Assembly: GCA_902593165.1 (NCBI GenBank)
Contig: CACJHI010000004.1
Span: forward strand, 24,934 to 88,933
From: an uncultured Bacteroidota bacterium
Lineage (GTDB): Bacteria > Bacteroidota > Bacteroidia > Flavobacteriales > Flavobacteriaceae
Reading direction: 5' to 3'
Length of the DNA: 64,000 nucleotides
Below are positions 53,641-63,225 of the stretch, piece by piece. The notes beneath the pieces are model-generated. The model searched no databases, was not told the origin of the DNA, and worked only from the letters and a program-made list of their open reading frames with translations. Each line of letters begins with the position of its first letter. The stretch's first letter is position 1. Position numbers and translations under genes: made by a program.

Positions 53641-56124
53641 ATGTTTTACAGATTCTTTCTATACATAGCTTTTTTATTTGTGCTTTCATGTAGTACACAA
53701 TCTAAAGAAATAGAAGTAGTTTATGAGATAAAGAAAATGAATGATTGGAACTTTGATGTTAGTATCTCTATTTTAAATTCAACAAATGTTGATTTTGACT
53801 CTGTTTGGTCATTACACTGGAATCAACAGAGTTCAATAGTAAATAATGAATCTATCCCTGAAAATATTAAATATGAATATGTTGCAGGTCAATCATACAA
53901 CATCTTATCATTTGGTAAAGATTATGATTTAAATTCAAATGACTCTATTAGTATAGACTTTAACCAATCAGGAATAGTTAGAAGAATATCAGATCTTCCT
54001 GTTGGTGGTTTTATAGTCTCAAATAATGAAATAATTGATGTAAAGTTTACTTACAACTGGAAAAATGCAGATGGAATTGAAAAACTTGATGCGCCCTCTT
54101 CTGAAGATCGTTATGACTTATATGCTCCAGGTAATCTTCTTGATAAATCTGAACTTGAAGTAATTATTCCAACCCCAAGTGAAATTACATTATTAGAAGG
54201 TGAATCTTCTCTTAAATCTGAATATAAACTTTTCTTAGATGAATCTTTAGATCTTGATATTAATACAGTTAAGTCTCTTTTTGCTGAGGATTTTAATATA
54301 GATTTAAATAACTCTACTAATTATGATATCTCAGTTCAATACATAGATACTTTACTAGGTGAATCATATAGATTATCTATAGATGAAAATCAAATTTTAA
54401 TACAAGCATCAGATAGAGCAGGAGCACTATATGGATTGCAATCCCTTAAACAACTTTTTCTTTCTTCTAGTCTTGAGAATGATATGCTTAAACATATGGA
54501 TATTAGTGATTCTCCGAGGTTCTCGTATAGAGGTATGCTATTAGATATCTCAAGAAATTTTTATGGTCCAGATAAGATTAAACAAATTTTAGATTATTTA
54601 TCTTTTTTTAAAATAAATCATTTGGATTTTAGGTTAACTGACGACGAAGGGTGGAGGTTAGAAATTCCAGGTTTAGAGGAACTGACTGAAGTAGGTTCGA
54701 AGAGAGCCTACACTAAGGATGAATTTGAAAGTTTAATACCTATGTATGGATCAGGTCCAGATATAAATTCTACTGGGTCTGGTTACCTCTCTAGAGTTGA
54801 CTTTATTGAAATACTTCAATATGCTGATCACAGAAATATCAAAATAATACCCCAGATAAGTTATCCATCTCATATGAGGTCAGCAATTATTTCAATGGAT
54901 GTTAGATATCAAAAATATATGGAGCTTGGTAATCAAGAAGAGGCTGAAAAATATTTATTATCTGATCCAGATGATGAAAGTGAGTATTACTCAGCGCAGG
55001 GGTTTGATGATAACATAGCATGTATATGTAGAGAAAGTGCTTTTGCTTTTTATGAAAAAGTAATCGATGAAATATACCTAATGTATCAGGAAGCAGGAGT
55101 CGAATTAACCAAGTTTGGTGTTGCAGCTGATGAACTTCCATATGGTGCATGGCAAAAATCACCAATCTGTGATCAATTCATGGAAGAGAACTCAATAGCA
55201 GGTGACTATAATGCTCTTTATGAAATTATGCAGAGGAGAGTCTATAATAAACTTTCATCATATAATGCAACCATGACTGGCTGGGATGATATATTATTAA
55301 AATTAACAGAAAAGAATCAGTCTGAAACTCAAATAAAAGATTTTTTTAAGGGAGATGACATCTTGTTATTTGTATGGAAAAACGATTGGGGTCAGGGGAG
55401 GCAAGATATGATCTACAAATATGCAAACCTTGGATATAAAACTGTGATGAGTAATTCTAGCGCCTTTTATTTTGATATGGTAGACGATAAAGATTTAGAT
55501 AATGTTGGACTTTCATGGAGTGGATATGCAGATTACAAGGATATGTGGACAGTTGACGTTTTCGATATCTTTAATGATACATATGGAGTTGAAAAAAATA
55601 ATATTTCAAAAGAGTACATTGAATCCTCTGAAAAGCTAAATCCTAGTAGTAGAGATAATATAATCGGTATTCAATCTCAAATTTGGAGTGAGACTATCAG
55701 AAATGAGGATATTCTTGATTATATGTTCATGCCGAATATTATAGTTTTTTCTCAAAAAGCATGGTCTAAGGATCCCAATTGGATGAAAATTTCTGATAAA
55801 AGCAATAGGGAACTTACTTTAGACTATGAATGGAATAAATTTACAAATACAATAGGTCAGAGAGTTCTCCCAATTATTGATAATATTTATGGTGGATTAA
55901 GTTATGATCTCCCAAAACCTGGTGGTATTATTATAAATGACTCTCTTTATGCTAATTCTGCCTTTCCAGGATTAAATATTAAGTATACACTTGATGGTTC
56001 TTTACCTGATAATGAAAGCATGAATTATACTAACCCTGTAAAACTAAATCAAGATGATATTGTAAATCTTAGATTATTTGATAATAAGGGTAGGGGTGGT
56101 TATCCAATTCAAGTTGATAAGTAA
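53641..56124 (+). CDS. GH20 beta-N-acetylhexosaminidase lipoprotein
   Basis: This 827-residue lipoprotein (VLSC, Cys17) removes terminal GlcNAc or GalNAc. The N-terminal part (about 20-150) resembles the chitobiase carbohydrate-binding domain, and the GH20b domain lies at about 175-290. The catalytic barrel shows FRLTDDEGWRLEIPGL and the Asp497-Glu498 pair in FGVAADELPYGAW; many relatives have GGDE here. A C-terminal Fn3-associated domain has IKYTLDGSLPDNESMNY. It is 3 bp downstream of the FG-GAP gene. Its presence identifies PUL2 as a locus for an amino-sugar glycan. Confidence 0.94.
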   Translation: MFYRFFLYIAFLFVLSCSTQSKEIEVVYEIKKMNDWNFDVSISILNSTNVDFDSVWSLHWNQQSSIVNNESIPENIKYEYVAGQSYNILSFGKDYDLNSNDSISIDFNQSGIVRRISDLPVGGFIVSNNEIIDVKFTYNWKNADGIEKLDAPSSEDRYDLYAPGNLLDKSELEVIIPTPSEITLLEGESSLKSEYKLFLDESLDLDINTVKSLFAEDFNIDLNNSTNYDISVQYIDTLLGESYRLSIDENQILIQASDRAGALYGLQSLKQLFLSSSLENDMLKHMDISDSPRFSYRGMLLDISRNFYGPDKIKQILDYLSFFKINHLDFRLTDDEGWRLEIPGLEELTEVGSKRAYTKDEFESLIPMYGSGPDINSTGSGYLSRVDFIEILQYADHRNIKIIPQISYPSHMRSAIISMDVRYQKYMELGNQEEAEKYLLSDPDDESEYYSAQGFDDNIACICRESAFAFYEKVIDEIYLMYQEAGVELTKFGVAADELPYGAWQKSPICDQFMEENSIAGDYNALYEIMQRRVYNKLSSYNATMTGWDDILLKLTEKNQSETQIKDFFKGDDILLFVWKNDWGQGRQDMIYKYANLGYKTVMSNSSAFYFDMVDDKDLDNVGLSWSGYADYKDMWTVDVFDIFNDTYGVEKNNISKEYIESSEKLNPSSRDNIIGIQSQIWSETIRNEDILDYMFMPNIIVFSQKAWSKDPNWMKISDKSNRELTLDYEWNKFTNTIGQRVLPIIDNIYGGLSYDLPKPGGIIINDSLYANSAFPGLNIKYTLDGSLPDNESMNYTNPVKLNQDDIVNLRLFDNKGRGGYPIQVDK

Positions 56125-56162
56125 ATTTAGATTCATCAATTATTTTTTTTAACTTTTGAATT

Positions 56163-57245
56163 ATGAAAGGCAGACTCCTATCAATAGATGTTTTAAGAGG
56201 AATGACTTTAATCTTTATGATAATTGTAAATCAACCTGGGTCATGGGATAATGTCTTTGCACCCTTACTTCATGCAGATTGGAACGGATTGACCCCTACA
56301 GACTACATATTTCCTAACTTCCTTTTTATTGTTGGTGTTTCAATTGTTCTTTCTCTTAATAATAAAAAAGGGTTAGACAGAAACAAAACAATTAGAAAAA
56401 TCGTGTGGAGAGCTTTTAAAATCTATTTAGTTGGTTTGTTTTTATGGATATTCCCATCTTTTGATCTTGATAATATTAGGTGGACTGGAGTTCTTCAAAG
56501 AATTTCATTTGTTTTTCTTTTCTGTGGAATGATATATATGTTTATGGAGAAAAAATATTTCATGTATTTGTCTGTTGTAACATTAATTGTTTATTGGTTT
56601 GTAATGTTATACATACCAATACCTGGAATAGGTCAACCTGATTTAAGTGTACCCGAATTAAATATGGCACACTATATTGACAAAAATTATTTGCCAGGTG
56701 TAATGTGGCAAGAAACCTGGGATCCTGAAGGTATACTAACTACTATTCCATCAATAATTACTGGAGTTTTTGGGCTAATTGCAGGTACAATTCTAATTGG
56801 TAGTTCAGATATTAAAGATAAACTACTTAAATTGTTTTATATCGGTTTGATTCTTGTATTTGTTGGTGACTTCTTTAGTTGGTCTTTTCCAGTTAATAAG
56901 AATCTATGGAGTACATCATACACATTTTTAATGGGAGGAATGTCTTTCATGTTAACAGCGGCATTTACTTATTTAATTGATGTCAATGGTTATAAAAAGT
57001 TTAAAATGTCTCAAGTTTTTGGTACAAATTCAATTTTCACATATGTATTAGCTGGTATTCTTGGGTCAATATTCTACAGTGATTTTATAATTGGAGTTCA
57101 GTTAAACTCAATTTTCGTTAATACCCTTGTGGATTCGGGTGTCTATCCAAAAGTTGCTTCATTACTTTATGCTATGCTGTATGTAGTTATTATCTATATA
57201 CCAGCTTACTATTTATTTACGAAAAAGATTTTTATAAAACTCTAG
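56163..57245 (+). CDS. HGSNAT/NagX-like membrane acyltransferase (DUF5009 type)
   Basis: This 360-residue polytopic membrane protein has roughly ten hydrophobic segments. The start RLLSIDVLRGMTLIFMIIVN followed by ADWNGLTPTDYIFPNFLFIVGVSIVL is the signature of heparan-alpha-glucosaminide N-acetyltransferase relatives and bacterial NagX-type proteins. These occur with GH20 and GlcNAc uptake genes, and may acetylate or transport amino sugars at the inner membrane. It lies 38 bp after the GH20 gene and ends overlapping the next convergent gene by 4 bp, closing PUL2. Confidence 0.87.
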   Translation: MKGRLLSIDVLRGMTLIFMIIVNQPGSWDNVFAPLLHADWNGLTPTDYIFPNFLFIVGVSIVLSLNNKKGLDRNKTIRKIVWRAFKIYLVGLFLWIFPSFDLDNIRWTGVLQRISFVFLFCGMIYMFMEKKYFMYLSVVTLIVYWFVMLYIPIPGIGQPDLSVPELNMAHYIDKNYLPGVMWQETWDPEGILTTIPSIITGVFGLIAGTILIGSSDIKDKLLKLFYIGLILVFVGDFFSWSFPVNKNLWSTSYTFLMGGMSFMLTAAFTYLIDVNGYKKFKMSQVFGTNSIFTYVLAGILGSIFYSDFIIGVQLNSIFVNTLVDSGVYPKVASLLYAMLYVVIIYIPAYYLFTKKIFIKL

Positions 57246-57673
57246 TAATTGCACTCATCAAATTCTAGTAGCTCATCTAGATAAGATTTATCTGTTCTGT
57301 AAAAATATGAAGTATTACCTCCAGTTGATTTTGACTTTTCAATAACACTGTCATTTACAATACTGTATATCCAATTTGAGCCACCAAAGTCTTCAGATAG
57401 ATTTATTTTTGTTTGATACTTGAATTGGGCATTAACAATAAAGTTATTCTCGTAAGTGTAGCAGTTTTCCCCTGAAATATAGACTTCAAGATATTCTCCA
57501 TTTTCATTATCATTAAATGTCCAAATTGATTGATTCTCATTAGTAGTCCAGTATGTTCCGTCAACACATTCTAAGAAAGTAGAGCACTCGCTTGACTTCT
57601 CTTTATTTGAGCAGCTAATTATTAGTAATGAAAGAAAAAGTAGTATTGAAGAATTGTAAAAAGTTTTTTTCAT
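57242..57673 (-). CDS. Small lipoprotein of unknown function
   Basis: This 143-residue protein has a lipobox (LLIISC, then SNKEKS). The mature part has four or more cysteines (ECSTFLECVDGTYW, ENCYTY, FDECNY), which may form disulfides in the periplasm. The residues TYWTTNENQSIWTFNDNENGEY suggest a lipocalin-like small beta fold. No family recognised. It is separated by 1 bp from the upstream thioredoxin-like gene, so they share a transcript. Confidence 0.7.
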   Translation of the reverse strand: MKKTFYNSSILLFLSLLIISCSNKEKSSECSTFLECVDGTYWTTNENQSIWTFNDNENGEYLEVYISGENCYTYENNFIVNAQFKYQTKINLSEDFGGSNWIYSIVNDSVIEKSKSTGGNTSYFYRTDKSYLDELLEFDECNY

Positions 57674-57674
57674 A

Positions 57675-59801
57675 TCAATTTATGTATGGGACCTGTTCAA
57701 GAGCTAAATTTATATTTGTTTCTGGTCTCTGACAAGTTTTATTTTGACAAACATAAATATATGTTTCATCTTCAAAAAATCTATCAATAAATAATGGCAA
57801 TATACTTTCAGTCTTTGATTGAACAACAATGGTATTTGGAGTGAAGTAATTAGTTATCTGATCAGTAATAAGTTTTGATTCAGGTCCAATCACTGCAATT
57901 TCATAGAATGACTCAACTCTATTAAGAATATTATTAGCCCATACTGAGTATGAGTTAATATTATTGTCAATTACACTCTGTACAGAGCTTACCATATTGT
58001 CTGATAAATCAAGATATTCATCATCAAAAATTACATGCCCAATATTAAAAAGTTGTTCAGCTATTATTGAGTTGGGCGAAGGAATAACTCCATCATCAAC
58101 AGAAATTAACTTTGTAAATAACTCTAGATTATTACTATATCTTAAAAGATCTGATTCATCATCTTTAAAAATACTAATAGCATCATCAATTATTGTTTTT
58201 GAGAAATTAAAATATGACTCATCACCTGTAGCTTGAAAAAGTCTCATTGAGGCCTTCGCCAAATAGGCGTAGTCTTCAAGAACACCTTCTTGAAACTGAT
58301 TCTCTTTGTATGTGTGAATAAGTTTATTCCTTTTAAATGAGTTTGCTTTGAGTTCTTCAAACATATTTACTGCTTTGTTTAAATAGTCCTGGTTATCTAA
58401 AGCTTCAAATGCATCAACTAGTCCAGTTATTGCAAGTGAGTTCCATGAAATAATTATCTTATCATCAATTCTTGGTTTTGTTCTGTTCTTTTTTATTTCA
58501 ATAATATTTGATTCCCATATTTTCTTTTGATTAATAAGATCATCTAAAGAAACATTATTTAATTTAAGCCAATCTTTTTCTTTACTGTTCTTATTTGGTA
58601 ATAGTAAATACCTATCACTTTCCCATGGATTATTTAGATCAATATTATAGTAACTTGTAAAGGTCTTAAGATCAGTATTCTTAGATATTATATCAAGCTC
58701 TTCTTTATTGAATGAATAGTATTTCCCTTCTTCACCATCAGTGTCTGCATCCATTGCTGCGAAATACAACCCGTCTTTTGAGGACATCTTTGAATTAAGA
58801 AAATCAATTGTTTCAATTGCAATATCCTTATAGTATTCATCTTTAAATACTTTGTATGCAAGAGAATATAAACTTATCATTTGGGCTTGATCATAAAGCA
58901 TTTTCTCAAAGTGAGGTATCTTCCACTCATTGTCTACTGTGTATCTATAGAAGCCTCCCTCTATAAAATCATTAAGTCCACTAGAAGATATGACATCAAG
59001 TGTTTTTCTAACGTGATCTAAGACTTCGCTGTCATTATAAATTCTTGCATAGTTAAGAAGAAAAATATACTTTGATGGAGATACAAACTTCTGTTGGGCC
59101 AAATCTCCTCCAAAATTTAAATCCCAATTATTTTTCCAGCTTTCAACATTTTTTTTAAGGAATTCTGGATTAAAATCACTTATTTCCTCTCGCTTATATA
59201 TAGTATTTATATCAGTTACTCCATTCTTTACATTATTTGCTAGGTCTTTTAGGCCATCATAATTATCTCTTTTTAATCTAATGATCCTTTTTAAAATGTC
59301 ATCCCATTGAGATGTTGTGTGATATGTCCCGGCATAGATTGGACTTCCGTCAGGAAGAGTAATCACATTTAAAGGCCAGCCACCCATACCTGTCATTAAT
59401 TGTGATGCAGTCATGTATGCTTGATCTACATCAGGATTCTCTTCTCTGTCAACTTTTATATTAATAAAGTTTTCATTCATTACATTAGCAATCGAATCGT
59501 TTGTAAAAGTTTCTTCCTCCATTACATGACACCAGTGGCAACTAGAATAACCTATACTAACAACAATTAGTTTATCAAGTTCTTGAGATACATCAAAAAT
59601 TGAATTAGACCATCTTTGCCAATTAATTGGATTTTGAGCATGCTGTTTAAGATAAAGACTGGTTTCTTTATTAAGCTGATTTTGATTTATACTGTTAACA
59701 TTCACCTCTGAGTTACATGAATAAATGATAGATAAAATTAGTATATAAAAATTAACTCTAATTAAATGAGAAATTTTGAAATCTATATTTTTCTTAATCA
59801 T
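57675..59801 (-). CDS. DUF255 thioredoxin-fold protein (SSP411/YyaL-like) lipoprotein
   Basis: This 708-residue protein has an N-terminal thioredoxin domain (about 35-180) with the redox-type motif GYSSCHWCHVMEEETF, followed by an alpha/alpha toroid-like region (IPHFEKMLYDQAQMISLY, YAYLAKASMRLFQATGD). The family resembles N-acylglucosamine 2-epimerase-fold proteins; its activity is undefined. I start it at the ATG at 59801 because this places a lipobox (IIYSC) behind a normal signal peptide; the frame continues upstream without function. A 202-bp spacer follows toward 60003. Confidence 0.85.
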   Translation of the reverse strand: MIKKNIDFKISHLIRVNFYILILSIIYSCNSEVNVNSINQNQLNKETSLYLKQHAQNPINWQRWSNSIFDVSQELDKLIVVSIGYSSCHWCHVMEEETFTNDSIANVMNENFINIKVDREENPDVDQAYMTASQLMTGMGGWPLNVITLPDGSPIYAGTYHTTSQWDDILKRIIRLKRDNYDGLKDLANNVKNGVTDINTIYKREEISDFNPEFLKKNVESWKNNWDLNFGGDLAQQKFVSPSKYIFLLNYARIYNDSEVLDHVRKTLDVISSSGLNDFIEGGFYRYTVDNEWKIPHFEKMLYDQAQMISLYSLAYKVFKDEYYKDIAIETIDFLNSKMSSKDGLYFAAMDADTDGEEGKYYSFNKEELDIISKNTDLKTFTSYYNIDLNNPWESDRYLLLPNKNSKEKDWLKLNNVSLDDLINQKKIWESNIIEIKKNRTKPRIDDKIIISWNSLAITGLVDAFEALDNQDYLNKAVNMFEELKANSFKRNKLIHTYKENQFQEGVLEDYAYLAKASMRLFQATGDESYFNFSKTIIDDAISIFKDDESDLLRYSNNLELFTKLISVDDGVIPSPNSIIAEQLFNIGHVIFDDEYLDLSDNMVSSVQSVIDNNINSYSVWANNILNRVESFYEIAVIGPESKLITDQITNYFTPNTIVVQSKTESILPLFIDRFFEDETYIYVCQNKTCQRPETNINLALEQVPYIN

Positions 59802-59966
59802 AATTAAAGATTTCGTAATAAAACTTGAATTTTTTTTATGATTTAGCAAAACTTTAAAAAAAACGATTGATGGCATATCTTTTAAATATATCAAATTTTA
59901 ATTTAGCTATGTAAACGAGCAATTAACCTAGTTTATGTTCGCTACTTAATGTAGTATCTGATTTGC

Positions 59967-60005
59967 AAAACCTGCCTTTTTATGGTTTTTTAGGCAGGTT
60001 TTTTT
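59967..60005. terminator. Terminator-like hairpin with plus-strand T-tract
   Basis: AAAACCTGCCT (59967-59977) pairs perfectly with AGGCAGGTTTT (59992-60002) over 11 bp around a 14-base loop. On the plus strand it runs into seven T residues (59999-60005); on the minus strand only four follow. The known gene ending here is on the minus strand (60004), so it may serve that transcript. The polarity fits a plus-strand RNA better. Between 59802 and 59966 I see no gene and no other clear element. Confidence 0.7.
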
Positions 60006-60258
60006 ATGGGCAATACTTATCACCAGCACTAACAGAATCATAAGTTTCTTTATCAACCTTTCCTGTTCCATACGGATCAGGAACACCTGTATATAAACCA
60101 TTATTACTAGAGTAGTTACTTGATCTATCAAACTCTCGTGTGTTTTCTAGAAGCAAATAATATTCTCCGTTTATTATCTCTTTACCTTCAACAGTATAAC
60201 ACCTCTCTTTTTCACATGAAAGGATTAATACAAATATCAGAAAGTAGAAAAATCTCAT
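60004..60258 (-). CDS. Small lipoprotein of unknown function
   Basis: This 84-residue protein has a lipobox (LILSC) after a Phe-rich signal and a short mature part of about 70 residues with CEKERCYTVEGKEI at the start and GDKYCP at the end. The three mature cysteines besides the lipidated one could pair. No family recognised. It lies 3 bp downstream of the DUF411 gene on the same strand, so both are co-transcribed. Confidence 0.65.
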   Translation of the reverse strand: MRFFYFLIFVLILSCEKERCYTVEGKEIINGEYYLLLENTREFDRSSNYSSNNGLYTGVPDPYGTGKVDKETYDSVSAGDKYCP

Positions 60259-60261
60259 AAA

Positions 60262-60699
60262 TTACTCGTATTGTTTCCAAACAAAAGTAGAACCATCATT
60301 GTTTACAGCAAGAACATCAAATTTAGCCCTTTCGTTAATAGTCTCCATTCCAGGAACATTAGATCCCGCAGGCATTCCAGGCACTGTTATACCTTTAATA
60401 TCAGGTCTCTCGCTTAATAACTTAGAAATTGCATCATAAGGTACATGACCTTCAATAAAATATCCTCCGATAAAACCTGTATGACATGAGGAAAGACTCA
60501 TGTCAATACCTGCATTAACCTTTGTGGTATACATGTCATTAGTTTTGATAGCTTCAACATTCATTCCGTTACTTTCCATATTGGCAACCCATCCTGAGCA
60601 ACAGCCACAGGTTGGTGATTGATATACTACAAGTTTTTCTTTTGTATCTTCGGAACAAGAAAGCAGAAGAAGAGTCAAGCTTAAAATTATTTTTTTCAT
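60262..60699 (-). CDS. DUF411 metal-binding lipoprotein
   Basis: This 145-residue protein belongs to the DUF411 family, often found with copper or heavy-metal resistance genes. The signal ends in LLLSC; the mature part shows VYQSPTCGCCSGWVANM with a CGCC metal motif, SSCHTGFIGGYFIEGHVP with Cys/His, and IKGITVPGMPAGS. I start at 60699, not 60759, because that gives a normal lipoprotein signal peptide and clears the divergent glycosylase start. The usual Met/His-rich partners of copper systems are not seen next to it. Confidence 0.88.
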   Translation of the reverse strand: MKKIILSLTLLLLSCSEDTKEKLVVYQSPTCGCCSGWVANMESNGMNVEAIKTNDMYTTKVNAGIDMSLSSCHTGFIGGYFIEGHVPYDAISKLLSERPDIKGITVPGMPAGSNVPGMETINERAKFDVLAVNNDGSTFVWKQYE

Positions 60700-60725
60700 A
60701 TTGCAAATATCGTTTTTTTTTATCA

Positions 60726-61343
60726 ATGGAACTAAATCAAGAAACGTTAAAAAAAGCATATAATTATCTATCTAAAGATCCTTGCTTAGATCATTTAATA
60801 AATAAATTTTCTAATAATATTGATATTTCAGAAAGATTTAACGAAAACTATCCTCTTGCCCTTGCTTATCTAATAATTGAGCAACAAGTTAGCTTCAAAG
60901 CTGCCATAACAATTAAGAAGAGATTTATTAATAAGGTTGAAGACTTATCTAATGATGAAATAATTGAATTAAAAGATAAAGATCTTCAATCTATTGGAAT
61001 ATCTTACAGAAAAGCTACTTACATACGAAATGTTTTCATGTTTTTTAAAGACTGTAAATTTGACTTTAAAGGAGCATCCAATCATGAAGTTATAAATGAA
61101 TTGACTAAGATAAAAGGAATTGGCGTTTGGTCATCTGAAATGTTTTTAATGTTTGTGCTAATGAGAATTAATATCTTTTCTAAAGGTGATTTAGCATTAA
61201 TGAACAGTGTAAAAATCAATTATAAAATTGATATTAAAGACCAATCTAAAGTAAATTCTTTAGTTGAGTCTTGGTCACCCTATAAAAGTGTTGCTTCTCT
61301 ACTTCTTTGGAAATCAATTGAAGAGAAATACTTCTACACATAA
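60726..61343 (+). CDS. DNA-3-methyladenine glycosylase (AlkA-type, HhH-GPD)
   Basis: This 205-residue base-excision repair enzyme removes alkylated purines. The helix-hairpin-helix/GPD core is IKGIGVWSSEMFLMFVL followed by FSKGDLALMNSV, with the catalytic Asp in GDLAL. An upstream segment YPLALAYLIIEQQVSFKAA matches the family's helix with QQ. I start at 60726 because the open frame upstream overlaps the divergent DUF411 gene and adds no domain. Confidence 0.9.
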   Translation: MELNQETLKKAYNYLSKDPCLDHLINKFSNNIDISERFNENYPLALAYLIIEQQVSFKAAITIKKRFINKVEDLSNDEIIELKDKDLQSIGISYRKATYIRNVFMFFKDCKFDFKGASNHEVINELTKIKGIGVWSSEMFLMFVLMRINIFSKGDLALMNSVKINYKIDIKDQSKVNSLVESWSPYKSVASLLLWKSIEEKYFYT

Positions 61344-61358
61344 TCACTAAATTAGCAT

Positions 61359-61553
61359 ATGGATAATTTTAGAAATAAAATTTTAAATTTTTACTATGAG
61401 CTAATGTCTCATCCATTAATTTCTATAATTATTAGAGTCGTCTTTGTGTGTTTAGCTCTTATATTACTAGCTTACTTTCTATTTTATGCCATAATTTTTG
61501 CAGTTATTTTAATCCCCATATACTATATTTGGAAATATATAAATTCAAAATAA
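61359..61553 (+). CDS. Small membrane protein of unknown function
   Basis: This 64-residue protein has a charged N-terminus (MDNFRNKILNFYYEL), a long hydrophobic run of about 37 residues (IIRVVFVCLALILLAYFLFYAIIFAVILIPI) that can cross the membrane twice, and a Lys-containing end. No family recognised. It is 15 bp after the glycosylase, and its TAA is directly followed by the TTG start of the pterin dehydratase, so it is translationally linked to it. Confidence 0.7.
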   Translation: MDNFRNKILNFYYELMSHPLISIIIRVVFVCLALILLAYFLFYAIIFAVILIPIYYIWKYINSK

Positions 61554-61850
61554 TTGAAAAAGCTTTCACCAAAAGACATAGAGTCACACTTAATATCACT
61601 AGAAGGATGGAAAGTGAGCGATAACATTTTAAGTATAACTTACAAACTGTCTTCCTTTATGGAAGTAATGAGTTTTGCAAATCTTGTCTCAGATAGATCA
61701 GAAAAGATAGATCACCATCCTAAAATAATAATTGATTATGATACAATTGTTTTTGAATTAACTACTCATAGTGCAGAAGGTATAACATCATTAGACATAA
61801 GACTTGCAAACTTTATTCATGAAACATACAATGAACTTTTCATTACCTAA
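61554..61850 (+). CDS. Pterin-4a-carbinolamine dehydratase
   Basis: This 98-residue enzyme dehydrates 4a-hydroxytetrahydrobiopterin and also serves as a pterin recycling factor for aromatic amino acid hydroxylases. The signature DHHPKIIIDYDTIVFELTTH followed by SAEGITSLDIRLA is at about 60-91. The start is a TTG immediately after the previous stop (TAA TTG); it matches the normal family N-terminus (KLSPKDIESHLISLEGWKV). Confidence 0.92.
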   Translation: MKKLSPKDIESHLISLEGWKVSDNILSITYKLSSFMEVMSFANLVSDRSEKIDHHPKIIIDYDTIVFELTTHSAEGITSLDIRLANFIHETYNELFIT

Positions 61851-63225
61851 CTGTAAAATATATTTTATAGTAGCTTCACTGTTATTCTTTTCATGTCATG
61901 GGCCAGATGATTCAGACCTTATTAATCTTGAATCTGAAGTAATTACTTTTTATGAAAATGAATCAGATGAAGACACCTTTCCTTCTATGATGGTTTCAAC
62001 CAACGGACAGGAGATAGTAGATGAACCAAAGATTAACGCTGATCTTACTGTTGTTGAGGATAAGAATGAGACTAACTTTAAAATTGGAATTGAAATAAGA
62101 GGAAGTTCATCCCAAATGTTTCCAAAAAAATCTTATGGTTTTGAAACAAGGAGTGATGATTGGTCAGAAGATCTAGATGTAAGTCTTGGTGGATTTCCAG
62201 AAGAAGAAGACTGGATTCTTTATGGTCCATATTCTGACAAGTCATTGATTAGAAATAAACTAACTTTTGACCTTTCAAATTCAATTGGATATAAAGCTAG
62301 CAAGGTAAAATTTTATAATCTATTTGTAAACAATGACTACAAGGGTTTGTATGTATTGATGGAAAAAATTAAAAGAGATGAAAACAGGGTTAATATTACA
62401 AAGCTTGAGGGCGAAAGTGTTGACGGTGGTTATATAATTAAAATTGATAAACCTACAAGTGATGGAGGAGGTTGTAATACGTGTTATGATGACTCATTCT
62501 CTTTCAGGTCTAACTTTGATGAAAATGGAAATATATCAGAAGACTCACCGATATATTTTATATATCATTATCCAAAGCCTGAAGATATTTTTAATAATCA
62601 AAAGAGTCATATTTCATCAATAATTAATGAATTTGAGTCAGTATTATCATCTGATAATTTTGATGATACCGAAACAGGTTATAGATCAATGATTGATATT
62701 GATTCATTTATTGACTTTTTTATAATGAATGAGATTACCAAGAACATTGATGGATATAGGTTAAGCACGTATATAAATGTTGATATTGATAAAAAAATTA
62801 AGATGGGGCCAATATGGGACTTTAACCTTGCTTTTGGTAATGCTGATTATTGTGATGCAGCTAATACTCAAGGTTGGTTATATAATTTTAATTCAATCTG
62901 TCCTGGTGATATATGGCAAGTTCCATTTTGGTGGAGAAGACTTATGGAAAGTGTATATTTTAAAGAAAGGTTAAAAGAAAAGTGGCAATTATTTAGGTCA
63001 ACAACACTAAGCGATGTATCGATTGAAAGCCAGATTAATTCATACGTTGAATATCTTAATTCAAATAAGGCAATTAGTCGAAATTTCTATAAATGGCCAA
63101 TTCTAGGACAATATGTATGGCCTAATTATTTTATTGGAGCCTCACATGATTCAGAAATTGATTTTCTTAAAGGATGGGTTTCCCAAAGATTAAATTGGAT
63201 GGATGGCCAAATAAATAATTTTTAA
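61831..63225 (+). CDS. CotH-family lipoprotein
   Basis: This 464-residue lipoprotein (LLFFSC) belongs to the CotH family, whose bacterial spore-coat and eukaryotic relatives include atypical protein kinases. The family blocks are visible: IEIRGSSSQMFPKKSYGFET, DWILYGPYSDKSLIRNKLTF, NNDYKGLYVLMEKIKRDENR and KMGPIWDFNLAFGN. The lipobox is followed by HGPDDSD, acidic enough that surface export is possible. I chose the ATG at 61831, which gives a normal signal peptide and a 20-bp overlap with the dehydratase gene; 61819 or 61804 would lengthen it without gain. Substrate unknown. Confidence 0.85.
   Translation: MNFSLPNCKIYFIVASLLFFSCHGPDDSDLINLESEVITFYENESDEDTFPSMMVSTNGQEIVDEPKINADLTVVEDKNETNFKIGIEIRGSSSQMFPKKSYGFETRSDDWSEDLDVSLGGFPEEEDWILYGPYSDKSLIRNKLTFDLSNSIGYKASKVKFYNLFVNNDYKGLYVLMEKIKRDENRVNITKLEGESVDGGYIIKIDKPTSDGGGCNTCYDDSFSFRSNFDENGNISEDSPIYFIYHYPKPEDIFNNQKSHISSIINEFESVLSSDNFDDTETGYRSMIDIDSFIDFFIMNEITKNIDGYRLSTYINVDIDKKIKMGPIWDFNLAFGNADYCDAANTQGWLYNFNSICPGDIWQVPFWWRRLMESVYFKERLKEKWQLFRSTTLSDVSIESQINSYVEYLNSNKAISRNFYKWPILGQYVWPNYFIGASHDSEIDFLKGWVSQRLNWMDGQINNF

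Noticed and set aside
60700..60759. N-terminal extension of the DUF411 protein to 60759
   Set aside because: The ATG at 60699 gives a normal lipoprotein signal peptide; the extension would overlap the divergent glycosylase start.
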